Both the position numbers and the translations under genes were made by a program. A stretch of DNA of 29,685 nt from a virus. The notes under the pieces are model-generated. The model did no database searches and was not told the origin of the DNA. It saw nothing but the letters and a program-made list of their open reading frames with translations. Below, in pieces: positions 1-7,468 of this stretch. The stretch is from IMG/VR virus record IMGVR_UViG_3300028364_000109, positions 1 through 29,685 of that record; one strand, written 5' to 3'. Positions within the stretch are counted from its first letter, which is position 1; the number at the start of each line of letters is the position of its first letter.

Positions 1-374
1 TCTTTTGCATACTGTAGGTCAGGACAATTATCTTTTTTAATTTTGAAATCTTCCGCAATCATCGTATACTTAATCATTTGAAGTTCAAGGTCTTCTTTAC
101 AAATAGAGTCATCTACAAACTTTTTTAACTGTTCTACTTTAGATATAGACTGCTTAATAACAGTGTCGTAAGGTTTAGACTTTTCTTTCACAACCTCTTG
201 CAACTTCTTTACCTTGTCGCTACTACTAATAGCATTCTTTGTTTCCTCTAGAAATTTTGTATACTGTAAAAGATTAGTACTCAACTCAGCCACTCCCATA
301 GGGTATAGGGTTTCAAAAAAGATACCGTGATCTTTTTCTATTTTGTCTTTAACTTTTTGAACTTTATCAGCCAT
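1..374 (-). CDS. Unknown protein, C-terminus cut off by window edge
   Basis: An open frame runs from an ATG at 372-374 to the window edge, giving at least 124 codons. The protein begins MADKVQKVKDKIEKDHG and is rich in Lys and Glu, with long stretches likely to be helical or coiled coil. No catalytic motif is visible. A strong ribosome site (AAGGAG) lies just upstream and overlaps the stop codon of the preceding gene (377-736), so the two are probably co-transcribed and translationally coupled. I do not recognise the family. Reality of the gene is well supported by the frame length and ribosome site; function is unknown. Confidence 0.75.
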   Translation of the reverse strand, partial: MADKVQKVKDKIEKDHGIFFETLYPMGVAELSTNLLQYTKFLEETKNAISSSDKVKKLQEVVKEKSKPYDTVIKQSISKVEQLKKFVDDSICKEDLELQMIKYTMIAEDFKIKKDNCPDLQYAK

Positions 375-376
375 TA

Positions 377-736
377 CTACTCCTTAAGTTTGTTTTCTTT
401 GTAGTTAAATTTTGGTAATTTCTTTAAACATTTTTTATTATTTAGATGTTGAATTGTAGATTCAATAACACACAAGTTAGCTTGATCACCTTTGGGTACT
501 AACCTACACTTATCTCCTAAATAGATAGGGAAGTTCTTACTTGCAAACAGACCTTTAGCTCCACTAATAATAGTAAATAGATCGTGTTTATCCAACATAT
601 AGTCAGAAGTGTTTAGTAAGAGGTGTTTTTCAAATAAAATCTTAAGACTCAGAACTCTATCGTTGTGACCCTGTTTTTCCATGTTTTCAAAAAAACGCTT
701 AATATCTACTTCTAACTCTTGACTAATTTTGCTCAT
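377..736 (-). CDS. Unknown 119-aa protein
   Basis: This 119-residue protein starts MSKISQELEVDIKRFFENME. The ATG is preceded by CGGAG about 7 nt upstream, a good ribosome site. It looks soluble, with an N-terminal helical part and a mixed C-terminal half; there are only two Cys (both C-terminal) and no recognisable active-site motif. It is the first gene after SbcC, but it has its own extended -10 promoter lying inside the 3' end of the SbcC gene. Position next to recombination genes suggests an early or middle gene, but the function is not known. Confidence 0.75.
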   Translation of the reverse strand: MSKISQELEVDIKRFFENMEKQGHNDRVLSLKILFEKHLLLNTSDYMLDKHDLFTIISGAKGLFASKNFPIYLGDKCRLVPKGDQANLCVIESTIQHLNNKKCLKKLPKFNYKENKLKE

Positions 737-751
737 TCAAACTCCGATACA

Positions 752-2815
752 TTATAATACCACACTTTTTCCATTTTCCTTGACAACTGTGATCCCATCT
801 GTAATCATTTCTTTGGCAATTGGATTATGGTCAACAATTATGATTTTTTTGTTAGTGTCTATCTGCTTAAGAACTTCCAAACACTGAGAAATGTTAATAT
901 CCTCAAGACCGTTAAAGGGTTCATCTAAAATAAAGAAATCAGCACCCTTACCAGCCTTAGACTCTATCATATCTATAACAGCTAAATCTACAGCTAGGTC
1001 AATCGCAGTCCTTTCTCCACCCGATAGAGTTTTGATATTAACCTTATCGTAACCACACATATTTACAATAGCATTAACTTCATCCTTGATTGTTCCAGAC
1101 TTGTTTTCCTTACACCCTTCAAAGTAGATAGTTGTATTCATCATATTAGGTATGTCTGATAAGATTTCGGTAGCGTAAGACCCGATATAATCCAGTGTAT
1201 CTTGGAATACCTGCAAGGTGTACGATTTAAGTACTCTTTTGGATTCTTCTGCTACTGAGAGTTTATAGTTGCTATCTTTAAGATTGTCGTTATCTGCAGT
1301 TAGAGAAGATTGCATTTCTTTTATCTTAACTTCAAAGTTAGACACTCTTTCTTTATATGAATTTAGAGAGTTTTGATAGTTGCTCATTTGGCTTTGAATA
1401 TTTTTTAACTCACTTTCTTTTGAACTTAGATTACTTTTAATATCTGTGGCGTTTTTATTATAACTACCCTCTATTACATTTAGCTTGGCAGTATAGTCAC
1501 TTAGTTTTTTAAGATACTTATTTTCAATATCTGAATTTTTACTTATCTTAGAAGCATTGATTTCAACTATGGATTGGTTGATTTCGTTTACTTTTTTGTT
1601 AATTTCCTCTACTTTGTCCTTAACATCAAATGAACTATGTGCTTCATCTATAGCTTGTAACTTACTTTCCAACAAAGGTTTCTTATCTATAAATTCCTTT
1701 AATGCTAGTATAGATACCTTAGAATCTTCAATCTTACTAGTTAACTCTTGTATTTTGGCTACAGCACCTTCATCACTCCACTGTTGGAGACAGGTAGGGC
1801 AATTACTTTCTTCTAAATGTTTCTTTTGCTCTACAGTCTTATTGATCCCCGTAACTAGTATATTTATACTTTGTTCGTGATGAGGTATTGAGTTTAACTC
1901 TTTATTTGTCTCATTTCTAGCAACTTCCAATTTAGAGATGTTTTCTGACGATACTCTTACGATCTCAGCTATTTCAGCCTTATGGTCTGCTATTTGATTT
2001 ACTAATTTAGAAACCTCTTCCTCATCTTCTGCATTGGATATAGGTTGCGGCTCTACAGGTTTTTCAATAGATATTTTTGCCAATTCTTCGGCTTTTTTTA
2101 AATCGTTGTTTTTAGAGTCTTCTGCTAATGTTTTGATTTCTTTTTCGAGAATACCGACCTTACTAGCGTCAAAGTCAACTACAGGTTCTTTTTCAAATTC
2201 CCTAAGTTGCTTAACGTCTTCTAGAGATTTTTCCTTAAGCTCAATTGCCTGTATAAGCTCTTGAATCTTAGACTTGATATCTTTAATATCAAGATCAATT
2301 TTGTAGGACTTTTTAATGGTCTCTTCTAAACCCAAAGCTGTCATTAAAAACTCATAAGATTCTTTACCAGTTAGGTTAAGAAAAAAACCACCTTCTTTTT
2401 GTTTCTTATGAATCATCTTTTTAAATAACTTCTTAGGAATACCAATAATTTCCCACAACCTCTCTTCAGCTAATTTTACGTTTCCACTTACAACTTCATC
2501 ACCATACTTAATAGTAAGACCGTTTTTCTTACATCTTCTGATAGTTAAAGGTACTTGGTTAGCTATATACTCACCTTCAACGTACATAGACTCTTTTGTA
2601 AGTCTAGATTGCATTGCTGTAGCAGGTATATCGTTAATACCAAACAGGTAGTCTTGAGCATGAAAGATACTAGACTTAGCAGCACCCGACCCACCACCTG
2701 TATCGTTATTTTGACCGTTGACTTGTATTAATTTGTCAAAATGAGTAAAATCAACAGTCTGCTCTTCTACAAATGTAGCTATATTGTTAAACGTTAAACT
2801 TTTAATTGATAACAT
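752..2815 (-). CDS. SbcC/Rad50-like recombination ATPase (T4 gp46-like)
   Basis: This 687-residue protein has the SMC/Rad50 plan: N-terminal ATP-binding half, long coiled coil, zinc hook, second coiled coil and C-terminal ATPase half. Visible motifs are a P-loop around residues 40-48, the hook CPTC at 339-342, the ABC signature LSGGE at 597-601, Walker B FFILDEP at 627-633 and the H-loop His663. With the SbcD-like nuclease at 5103-6107 it should form the end-processing complex used in phage recombination and recombination-dependent replication. It is cotranscribed with the zinc-ribbon gene; the start overlaps that gene's stop as TAATG. Odd point: the P-loop reads GSGAAKSS, with Ala where Gly normally precedes the Lys. 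Confidence 0.92.
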   Translation of the reverse strand: MLSIKSLTFNNIATFVEEQTVDFTHFDKLIQVNGQNNDTGGGSGAAKSSIFHAQDYLFGINDIPATAMQSRLTKESMYVEGEYIANQVPLTIRRCKKNGLTIKYGDEVVSGNVKLAEERLWEIIGIPKKLFKKMIHKKQKEGGFFLNLTGKESYEFLMTALGLEETIKKSYKIDLDIKDIKSKIQELIQAIELKEKSLEDVKQLREFEKEPVVDFDASKVGILEKEIKTLAEDSKNNDLKKAEELAKISIEKPVEPQPISNAEDEEEVSKLVNQIADHKAEIAEIVRVSSENISKLEVARNETNKELNSIPHHEQSINILVTGINKTVEQKKHLEESNCPTCLQQWSDEGAVAKIQELTSKIEDSKVSILALKEFIDKKPLLESKLQAIDEAHSSFDVKDKVEEINKKVNEINQSIVEINASKISKNSDIENKYLKKLSDYTAKLNVIEGSYNKNATDIKSNLSSKESELKNIQSQMSNYQNSLNSYKERVSNFEVKIKEMQSSLTADNDNLKDSNYKLSVAEESKRVLKSYTLQVFQDTLDYIGSYATEILSDIPNMMNTTIYFEGCKENKSGTIKDEVNAIVNMCGYDKVNIKTLSGGERTAIDLAVDLAVIDMIESKAGKGADFFILDEPFNGLEDINISQCLEVLKQIDTNKKIIIVDHNPIAKEMITDGITVVKENGKSVVL
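754..764 (-). promoter_or_regulatory. Class I extended -10 promoter for gene 377-736
   Basis: On the minus strand the sequence reads TGTGG-TATTAT, an extended -10 of TRTGN type, about 18 nt before the start codon. It overlaps the last codons of the SbcC gene. A second reading as TATAAT is possible 3 nt downstream. No convincing -35 box. Confidence 0.6.
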
Positions 2816-3066
2816 TAGTCTTCTTCCCCTCTACTTTTCTTTCTGGTTTTTTCTACCACCGCATCCATTACTTCAACTCTTCTGGCTTGAATTCCGTTAT
2901 CTATGAATTGTGTACTTTTAGAGGTTGGTGCTCCAAGAGTCCTTTCCAGCTTACCTGTACCACAAGCTCCACAATCGAGAAAAGACGAAATATCCTTTGC
3001 TTCTTTGAAGAATTTTTTTATTTCGTTGTCACAGTCTGGGTTGTTACATACAAACTTAATAATCAT
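2815..3066 (-). CDS. Small four-Cys zinc-ribbon protein (FmdB-like)
   Basis: This 83-residue protein carries two Cys pairs, C7/C12 and C32/C35 (CNNPDC and CGAC), spaced as in a zinc ribbon of the FmdB/regulatory type, followed by a charged, probably disordered tail ending in KKSRGEED. It is the first gene of a two-gene unit with SbcC, with TAATG overlap at the junction. A ribosome site (AGGAG) lies 6-10 nt before the ATG, and an extended -10 promoter lies further upstream. The zinc ribbon suggests nucleic-acid or protein binding; a precise role is not known. Confidence 0.8.
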   Translation of the reverse strand: MIIKFVCNNPDCDNEIKKFFKEAKDISSFLDCGACGTGKLERTLGAPTSKSTQFIDNGIQARRVEVMDAVVEKTRKKSRGEED

Positions 3067-3085
3067 AAAGATCTCCTGATTTACT

Positions 3086-3096
3086 ATTATACCACA
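3086..3096 (-). promoter_or_regulatory. Class I extended -10 promoter for zinc ribbon-SbcC unit
   Basis: Minus strand reads GCAATTGTGG-TATAAT, a perfect TATAAT with TRTGN extension, 20 nt before the ATG and directly after the terminator of the upstream gene. No -35 box, since that position falls in the terminator stem. Confidence 0.75.
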
Positions 3097-3100
3097 ATTG

Positions 3101-3130
3101 CCAAAAAAAGCCCCAATTAAGGGGCTTTTT
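3101..3130 (-). terminator. Rho-independent terminator after ClpP-like gene
   Basis: A perfect 10-bp stem (AAAAAGCCCC / GGGGCTTTTT) with a 6-nt loop, followed on the minus strand by a run of T. It lies about 20 nt after the stop of the 3150-4061 gene and runs straight into the next promoter. Confidence 0.88.
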
Positions 3131-3149
3131 AAAAGTAATTATTCACTGT

Positions 3150-4061
3150 CTAGTAAGAGTACTCAATATGATCTTTTAAATCTCTATTAATGATGTTTTT
3201 TTGTTTTTCCATCGCTTCTTGTAAGATACCTAAATTTAATTTTTTATCATAAGCACATAGTTCATTTGAATTATCTTCACAACTAGCTCCAAACTTACCG
3301 TTAGACTCTAAGAATTTTTGAAGATCCATATATCCCTTGTTTGTTAGTAACTCAGCACTCATAGAAAGAGGAGCAGTTAAGATTGGACATCCAGATAGCT
3401 TTACTTTAATTTTAAAAAACATAACGTTAATTACACTATCTCTTGTTTTTGAAGCTAAGTCACTCGAACAAGATACCGTGGCAATTTCATCAGCGTAACC
3501 TTTTTCCACAGCCTCAGGACCATTTAACCATAACTCATTGTCATAAGCAGATCTGTAAGATTGTAGACTTTGTTTTCCATTAGTTCTTTTTACAGTAGTT
3601 TTGTCTAGCATGTCGATTCTCTTCAACCACATTCCATATCTAGAATCAAGTTGAGACAGTCCACCTCCAAATTCACCCTTAAAGCCACCTCTAGCCTTGT
3701 GAGACATGAGAACACCGTACTTAATAATATAACGCTTACCGAGGTTTTGAACTGTTTGAAAGCCCATAGATGCTGCGAACAAGGTAACTGTATGTACTGG
3801 TCTATTTAGTCCGTTTACGAACTCATACAACTCCAAACCTGCTTGTACAGATCCACCTGGCGTGTTTAGTACTAAATAAATAGGATATCCACTTTTCAAA
3901 TTGGCATCTAACTTAAGTAGATCTTGTTTTAAGGTAGAAATAGATGAAGAACTAAAAGAAGTACTTAAACTTACTGTATTGTCTGACGTTAATTTAATTT
4001 CTTTTGCACTGATTGTCAGACTCATCATCAGTACCAAAAGCATTCCTAAAAGTTTTTTCAT
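3150..4061 (-). CDS. Exported ClpP-like serine protease
   Basis: This 303-residue protein opens with a Sec-type signal peptide (MKKLLGMLLVLMMSLTISA, cleavage likely near residue 19) and then a ClpP/S14-type fold. The oxyanion segment NTPGGSV (66-72), nucleophile Ser98 in AASMG, His121 in MSHKARGG and Asp174 in a stretch ending WLNGPEAVEKGYADE match the ClpP triad order and context. A C-terminal extension beyond about residue 200 with several Cys has no counterpart in ClpP. It stands alone between its own promoter and a terminator. Normal ClpP is cytosolic and works with an AAA unfoldase; export predicts a different, envelope-located role. Role in the phage is unknown. Confidence 0.8.
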   Translation of the reverse strand: MKKLLGMLLVLMMSLTISAKEIKLTSDNTVSLSTSFSSSSISTLKQDLLKLDANLKSGYPIYLVLNTPGGSVQAGLELYEFVNGLNRPVHTVTLFAASMGFQTVQNLGKRYIIKYGVLMSHKARGGFKGEFGGGLSQLDSRYGMWLKRIDMLDKTTVKRTNGKQSLQSYRSAYDNELWLNGPEAVEKGYADEIATVSCSSDLASKTRDSVINVMFFKIKVKLSGCPILTAPLSMSAELLTNKGYMDLQKFLESNGKFGASCEDNSNELCAYDKKLNLGILQEAMEKQKNIINRDLKDHIEYSY

Positions 4062-4096
4062 TTCTTCTCCTGTGAAGATTGGTTGTTTAGGACTAA

Positions 4097-4107
4097 ATTA
4101 TAACACA
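4097..4107 (-). promoter_or_regulatory. Class I extended -10 promoter for ClpP-like gene
   Basis: Minus strand reads TTGTGT-TATAAT, 35 nt before the ATG, with an AGGAG ribosome site between. Same layout as the other class I sites. Confidence 0.7.
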
Positions 4108-4142
4108 ATGTGTAAGAAAGTATGTATTTATTTCACATATTT

Positions 4143-4781
4143 TTATTTTTTACGTGATCTCGATAGGATAGCTAGATTTTTAAGAGCCTCAGAAGCTTCG
4201 TTTTCACTTACTTCACCATCTTCATCCTCTATAGAGTCTAACACATCACTTGTATTTTGAGTGTAAGCTGTAGCCTTAGGTACTCCAGAATTCGGCTCTT
4301 CTGGGTTTTTAGGGTTGATTATTTTATCTATAGAGTCCATCACTTTGTAATACTGAGATAGCATTTTAGTATCTATTTCTTCAATAATACTGTCATCTTT
4401 GTTTTTTAAGTATTTGTTAAATTTTCCACCGTAATACTTGTTCAAAGCACTTACCATAGTGGTCATAGTGTCTAGTGCCTCTAGCTTTGAAGCCATACAT
4501 TTAGCAACAACAGCATCGCTCATATCTGAATAGTGAGCCATTCTCTTTTCGTGCCACGCACACTTTTCACTAAAATACAGAATAACATCTCTTTTTGAGT
4601 TTGTTAGTGTAGCGATTTCCAAATAGGTCTTTCCAGACATATACAGTTCAAACCACTGAAAAGCGTCTGATTCACTAGTCTTTAGTAAACTAGGACATCC
4701 GTTTGACTTATAGTTGTCTAAAGATTCTCTTTCTTCTTGACTAAAATCAAACGATGTATGATTTAACTGTTTATTTTCCAT
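4143..4781 (-). CDS. HTH protein, possibly terminase small subunit-like
   Basis: This 212-residue protein has, at about residues 48-83, a segment (ELYMSGKTYLEIATL, then KRDVILYFSEKCAWHEKR) that looks like a homeodomain-type helix-turn-helix followed by the Trp/Arg pattern often seen in phage small terminase subunits. The rest is helical with an acidic C-terminal tail ending in RSRKK. It overlaps the preceding gene by 19 nt, so it belongs to the SbcD operon. Location is 10 kb from the large terminase, which weakens the terminase idea. Alternative: a phage DNA-binding regulator. The HTH call is by eye. Confidence 0.55.
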   Translation of the reverse strand: MENKQLNHTSFDFSQEERESLDNYKSNGCPSLLKTSESDAFQWFELYMSGKTYLEIATLTNSKRDVILYFSEKCAWHEKRMAHYSDMSDAVVAKCMASKLEALDTMTTMVSALNKYYGGKFNKYLKNKDDSIIEEIDTKMLSQYYKVMDSIDKIINPKNPEEPNSGVPKATAYTQNTSDVLDSIEDEDGEVSENEASEALKNLAILSRSRKK

Positions 4782-5116
4782 TTTTTACCATCTATTTTCA
4801 TCTCTACTTTAGTTTCAGACCAAAAAAGAAACTTAACACAAGCAACTATCTGATCAATACCTTTAGATACCTTTTCCATATCTAATTCACTATCCTCTTT
4901 AAAGCCGATGTCGTAGATAACTTTACCTGCAAAGAAATCTTTAGTCTTATTTTTTCTAAAGAAATTCCAAGAGACCTTGATCGTATCAACATCGTCTAAG
5001 AAGATAAATGCCCAAGATTTTAAGTTTTCCTGTTGGAATTGGGATATGTTTTTAGACACTTGGAGCATATTTCTATGATCTGTTACAACATCTTGTTCTT
5101 TTTTAATTAGATCCAC
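4763..5116 (-). CDS. Unknown 117-aa protein in SbcD operon
   Basis: This 117-residue protein starts at a GTG (M-D-L-I-K-K) that lies 14 nt inside the end of the SbcD gene, with GGAG 9 nt upstream. Its other end overlaps the HTH gene. The middle and C-terminal parts alternate hydrophobic and charged residues as in a small alpha/beta domain (VKFLFWSETKVEMKIDGKKW). I do not recognise a family. The tight overlaps on both sides argue that it is a real, translationally coupled gene. Confidence 0.7.
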   Translation of the reverse strand: MDLIKKEQDVVTDHRNMLQVSKNISQFQQENLKSWAFIFLDDVDTIKVSWNFFRKNKTKDFFAGKVIYDIGFKEDSELDMEKVSKGIDQIVACVKFLFWSETKVEMKIDGKKWKINS

Positions 5117-6107
5117 TTACATTCTCCAGATAACTAACAACGTCTTTTGTCTCTACACCATCTATCAAACTAAACATTTCACCTCTAAGATAGTCGTATA
5201 TACTGATGTTATCAAATTTGTCAATCTTACCTATTTTTCTATCTGTAGGTCTAGCTTTGATTTGAGCTTTATTTTTATACTTCTTTTTCATCTTGGTGAT
5301 CCAAGCTGATTTACCTACCAATTCAATGTAGTTCTTAGCATTTTCAAAAAGCTCAGCTTCCTTTTCACCCTCAATCATAGTGTGCTTATAGATAGGAGTA
5401 AGTACTTTAGAAGTAGAAATAAATTCTTTAGAAGCTACAGATCTATCTTCATTATGGGTATAAATCCAAATTCCCTTGTCTTTATTGGCATCGCTCATAT
5501 TATCCCATTTGGCAGTGCCTGGGTAATCACATTTTCCAATTTGTTGGTTGGCATGAATGTGACCGCTAATAATTGCATCTTGTGCTACCAAAGATGGGTC
5601 TATTCCATCTTCAGCATAAAAGCCGTTGTCATATTGAGCACCTGTAAACGTCTGGTGTGCTACTAATAACTTTGTAGCTCCTTGGCTGTACAGATCTTGA
5701 GAAGCCTTTAAAAACTCCTCTTTGTTGCTCATGTACGGTATGTATGCGATTCCATCTACTATCGTAGGTTCGTTTAGAATCATCCTCATACAATCAGCAG
5801 TACCGTCATCTTTAAATATATTAAGAGCATTCATAACCTGCTCTTTCTCTCTAGAGCCAGGTTGATCATGATTACCAACTAAAACCCTACACTCCAGACC
5901 AGCTAACTCTATTTTTTCAAAAGCCTTCTGCCAAAAATCTACAATCTCAACTCTCATCACAGCGTGTGTATGGAATAGATCCCCAAGAAATTCTATAGTG
6001 TTTATTTTTCTATCCAAAGCAGTCGCTACAACAAAGTCTATTAACTTCTCAGACTCTTTTAGGTTTGAAATCATAACGTGTGGATCACCGATCCTTAATA
6101 TATTCAT
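5103..6107 (-). CDS. SbcD/Mre11-like nuclease (T4 gp47-like)
   Basis: This 334-residue protein shows the five calcineurin-type metal-binding motifs in order: GDPH (D8, H10), GDLFH (D43), GNHD (N79, H80), AHQ (H151) and GHIH (H183, H185). Length and order fit the phage gp47/SbcD nuclease, partner of the SbcC-like ATPase encoded at 752-2815. Together they should resect DNA ends. The ATG has an AAGGAG ribosome site, and an extended -10 promoter lies inside the end of the preceding gene. In many phages the two subunits are adjacent; here four genes separate them. Confidence 0.92.
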   Translation of the reverse strand: MNILRIGDPHVMISNLKESEKLIDFVVATALDRKINTIEFLGDLFHTHAVMRVEIVDFWQKAFEKIELAGLECRVLVGNHDQPGSREKEQVMNALNIFKDDGTADCMRMILNEPTIVDGIAYIPYMSNKEEFLKASQDLYSQGATKLLVAHQTFTGAQYDNGFYAEDGIDPSLVAQDAIISGHIHANQQIGKCDYPGTAKWDNMSDANKDKGIWIYTHNEDRSVASKEFISTSKVLTPIYKHTMIEGEKEAELFENAKNYIELVGKSAWITKMKKKYKNKAQIKARPTDRKIGKIDKFDNISIYDYLRGEMFSLIDGVETKDVVSYLENVSGSN

Positions 6108-6110
6108 TTA

Positions 6111-6407
6111 CTACTCCTTAACAAAAGACACATGTCCAAAATTAATTATAACACAAGATTCCTTCATGTCCTCACAAATTAGTGGAATTGAGTACTGAGG
6201 AGTTGTATGTAGTATTTCTTCTTTAATGTAGACTACAGAGCCTTTCTTAATAGATAGGTCTTTGGTTATATACGCATCTCTCAACACTTTAAGACCTATT
6301 AATGCAGTTTTTTGGGAGATTGTAGCCATTCCACCCTGTATTTTCTTTCTAATTCCACCTTCTTTCACATAAGGCTCACAAATAACGTTGTTGTTGTACG
6401 AAATCAC
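6111..6407 (-). CDS. Possible GroES-like co-chaperonin
   Basis: This 98-residue protein has the size and outline of GroES. Seen: a short N-terminal strand NNVICEPY like the GroES DRVIV strand, a glycine-containing loop KIQGGMATI at the place of the mobile loop, a strand pair around KKGSVVYIKEE resembling the GroES VGDIVIF segment, and a final strand CVIINFGHVSFV. Similarity is by pattern only. It starts at GTG, overlapping the sigma-factor stop as GTGA, with AAGGAG 8 nt upstream. A phage GroEL-like protein is encoded at 17498-19264, so a matching lid is plausible. Alternative: an unrelated small beta-barrel. Confidence 0.5.
   Translation of the reverse strand: MISYNNNVICEPYVKEGGIRKKIQGGMATISQKTALIGLKVLRDAYITKDLSIKKGSVVYIKEEILHTTPQYSIPLICEDMKESCVIINFGHVSFVKE
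6145..6155 (-). promoter_or_regulatory. Class I extended -10 promoter for SbcD operon
   Basis: Minus strand reads CTTGTGT-TATAAT, inside the last codons of the GroES-like gene, 38 nt before the SbcD ATG. It would allow the SbcD operon to be transcribed independently of the sigma-factor transcript. Confidence 0.65.
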
Positions 6408-7450
6408 AATTCCACTCCTTTTAGTCTAATAACTTTTCTTTCTATAACTTCTAAACTAGTACATGCGTTTGTTACATGTTCCATAGCATCTTTTTTTTCA
6501 ACTATATCTTCAACCATATCTGGGTGAGGTGTGTAGTCATAAATGCCAACACCCTCTTCGTCTTCACCCTCTTCACTTAACTTACTATCTACACTAATGT
6601 AGTTAGATCCGTTCATTAGTGTAGTAATTTGTATTTCTGTAATTGGTAGTTTTGGGATTCTTTTACCTTTCTCTTTATCTTCTAAAAAACTTTCGTTAAC
6701 TGCATCTGTAAGGTCTTTAATGTTATCAATCTTCATCCTGTGTCTCAGGGCATTTGCTCTATAAAGTATCTTTTTTTCTTTAGGGTATAGATTAATGAAG
6801 GATTTTGAGTATTCTTCTATCATAAAGCCAACCATTCTACCTATACTAACAGAAGCCCATACCTTCCTGTAATCACCAGTATACTTATCAACGCCAGCTA
6901 TAAGACCACAAACACATATGTCTATTAAGTCTAGTAATCCTAAATGTGATTTTGGCGTTTTACTGTAAAATATTTTAGCTCTATTGATAGCTAAGGGTAG
7001 GTTGTTTTCAATTAATATATTTCTAGTTTCTAGTATTTCTGTATAGTATCTTTGAGATCTTTCTGGTAAATCTCCTTCCCAGTTATCCGATATATACTTA
7101 ATAAGTTGGTAGTTAATGTCGAACTTCATTAGAGCTTGAGGATCTTTGGCTCTTATAGCTGGAGAGATGTTGGAACTAAAATTCTTAGAACTTTCTCTAA
7201 AATAAGATTGAGATTTTAAAATATTGCCTAGACCATCTTCCTTATCGTTTATGAAACTTATAAAATTTCTATAGACCCTAACTGCTTGACTGTACTTAGA
7301 TATGTCGTTTCTAAACTTTCTCTCTAAATTTACTAGTTTTTCTACTTGGGCTTGCTGGTCTCCTATGAGTCCTTCGTTATCCTCAATAATGTATTTGATA
7401 TTCTCAGCTAATTTCTGAAAATGTCTATCGTTGATTTTTTTTCTAGCCAT
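6404..7450 (-). CDS. Phage sigma-70-like factor lacking region 4.2
   Basis: This 348-residue protein has sigma-70 features: a region 2 at about 145-235 (NNLPLAINRAKIFY, then LLDLIDICVCGLIAGVDKY) and a region 3 and linker at about 236-320 (ITEIQITTLM, then an acidic stretch and DYTPHPDMVEDIV). The protein stops at LEVIERKVIRLKGVEL, where region 4.1 begins in RpoD-type factors; the -35-reading helix-turn-helix is absent. Residues 1-140 are an unrelated N-terminal extension. It probably directs host RNA polymerase to phage promoters. An extended -10 lies 7 nt before the ATG, with no ribosome site. It could be the late factor, in the manner of T4 gp55, but that is inference. Confidence 0.82.
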   Translation of the reverse strand: MARKKINDRHFQKLAENIKYIIEDNEGLIGDQQAQVEKLVNLERKFRNDISKYSQAVRVYRNFISFINDKEDGLGNILKSQSYFRESSKNFSSNISPAIRAKDPQALMKFDINYQLIKYISDNWEGDLPERSQRYYTEILETRNILIENNLPLAINRAKIFYSKTPKSHLGLLDLIDICVCGLIAGVDKYTGDYRKVWASVSIGRMVGFMIEEYSKSFINLYPKEKKILYRANALRHRMKIDNIKDLTDAVNESFLEDKEKGKRIPKLPITEIQITTLMNGSNYISVDSKLSEEGEDEEGVGIYDYTPHPDMVEDIVEKKDAMEHVTNACTSLEVIERKVIRLKGVEL

Positions 7451-7457
7451 TAGTTAA

Positions 7458-7468
7458 TATATACCACA
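7458..7468 (-). promoter_or_regulatory. Class I extended -10 promoter for sigma gene
   Basis: Minus strand reads TGTGG-TATATA followed by 7 nt and then the ATG of the sigma gene. The start of transcription would fall at or one base before the start codon, predicting a leaderless mRNA. Confidence 0.65.

Noticed and set aside
4143-4781. Confident call of terminase small subunit
   Set aside because: Only the HTH-like pattern supports it, and it lies far from TerL within the SbcD operon, so it is left as a possibility.
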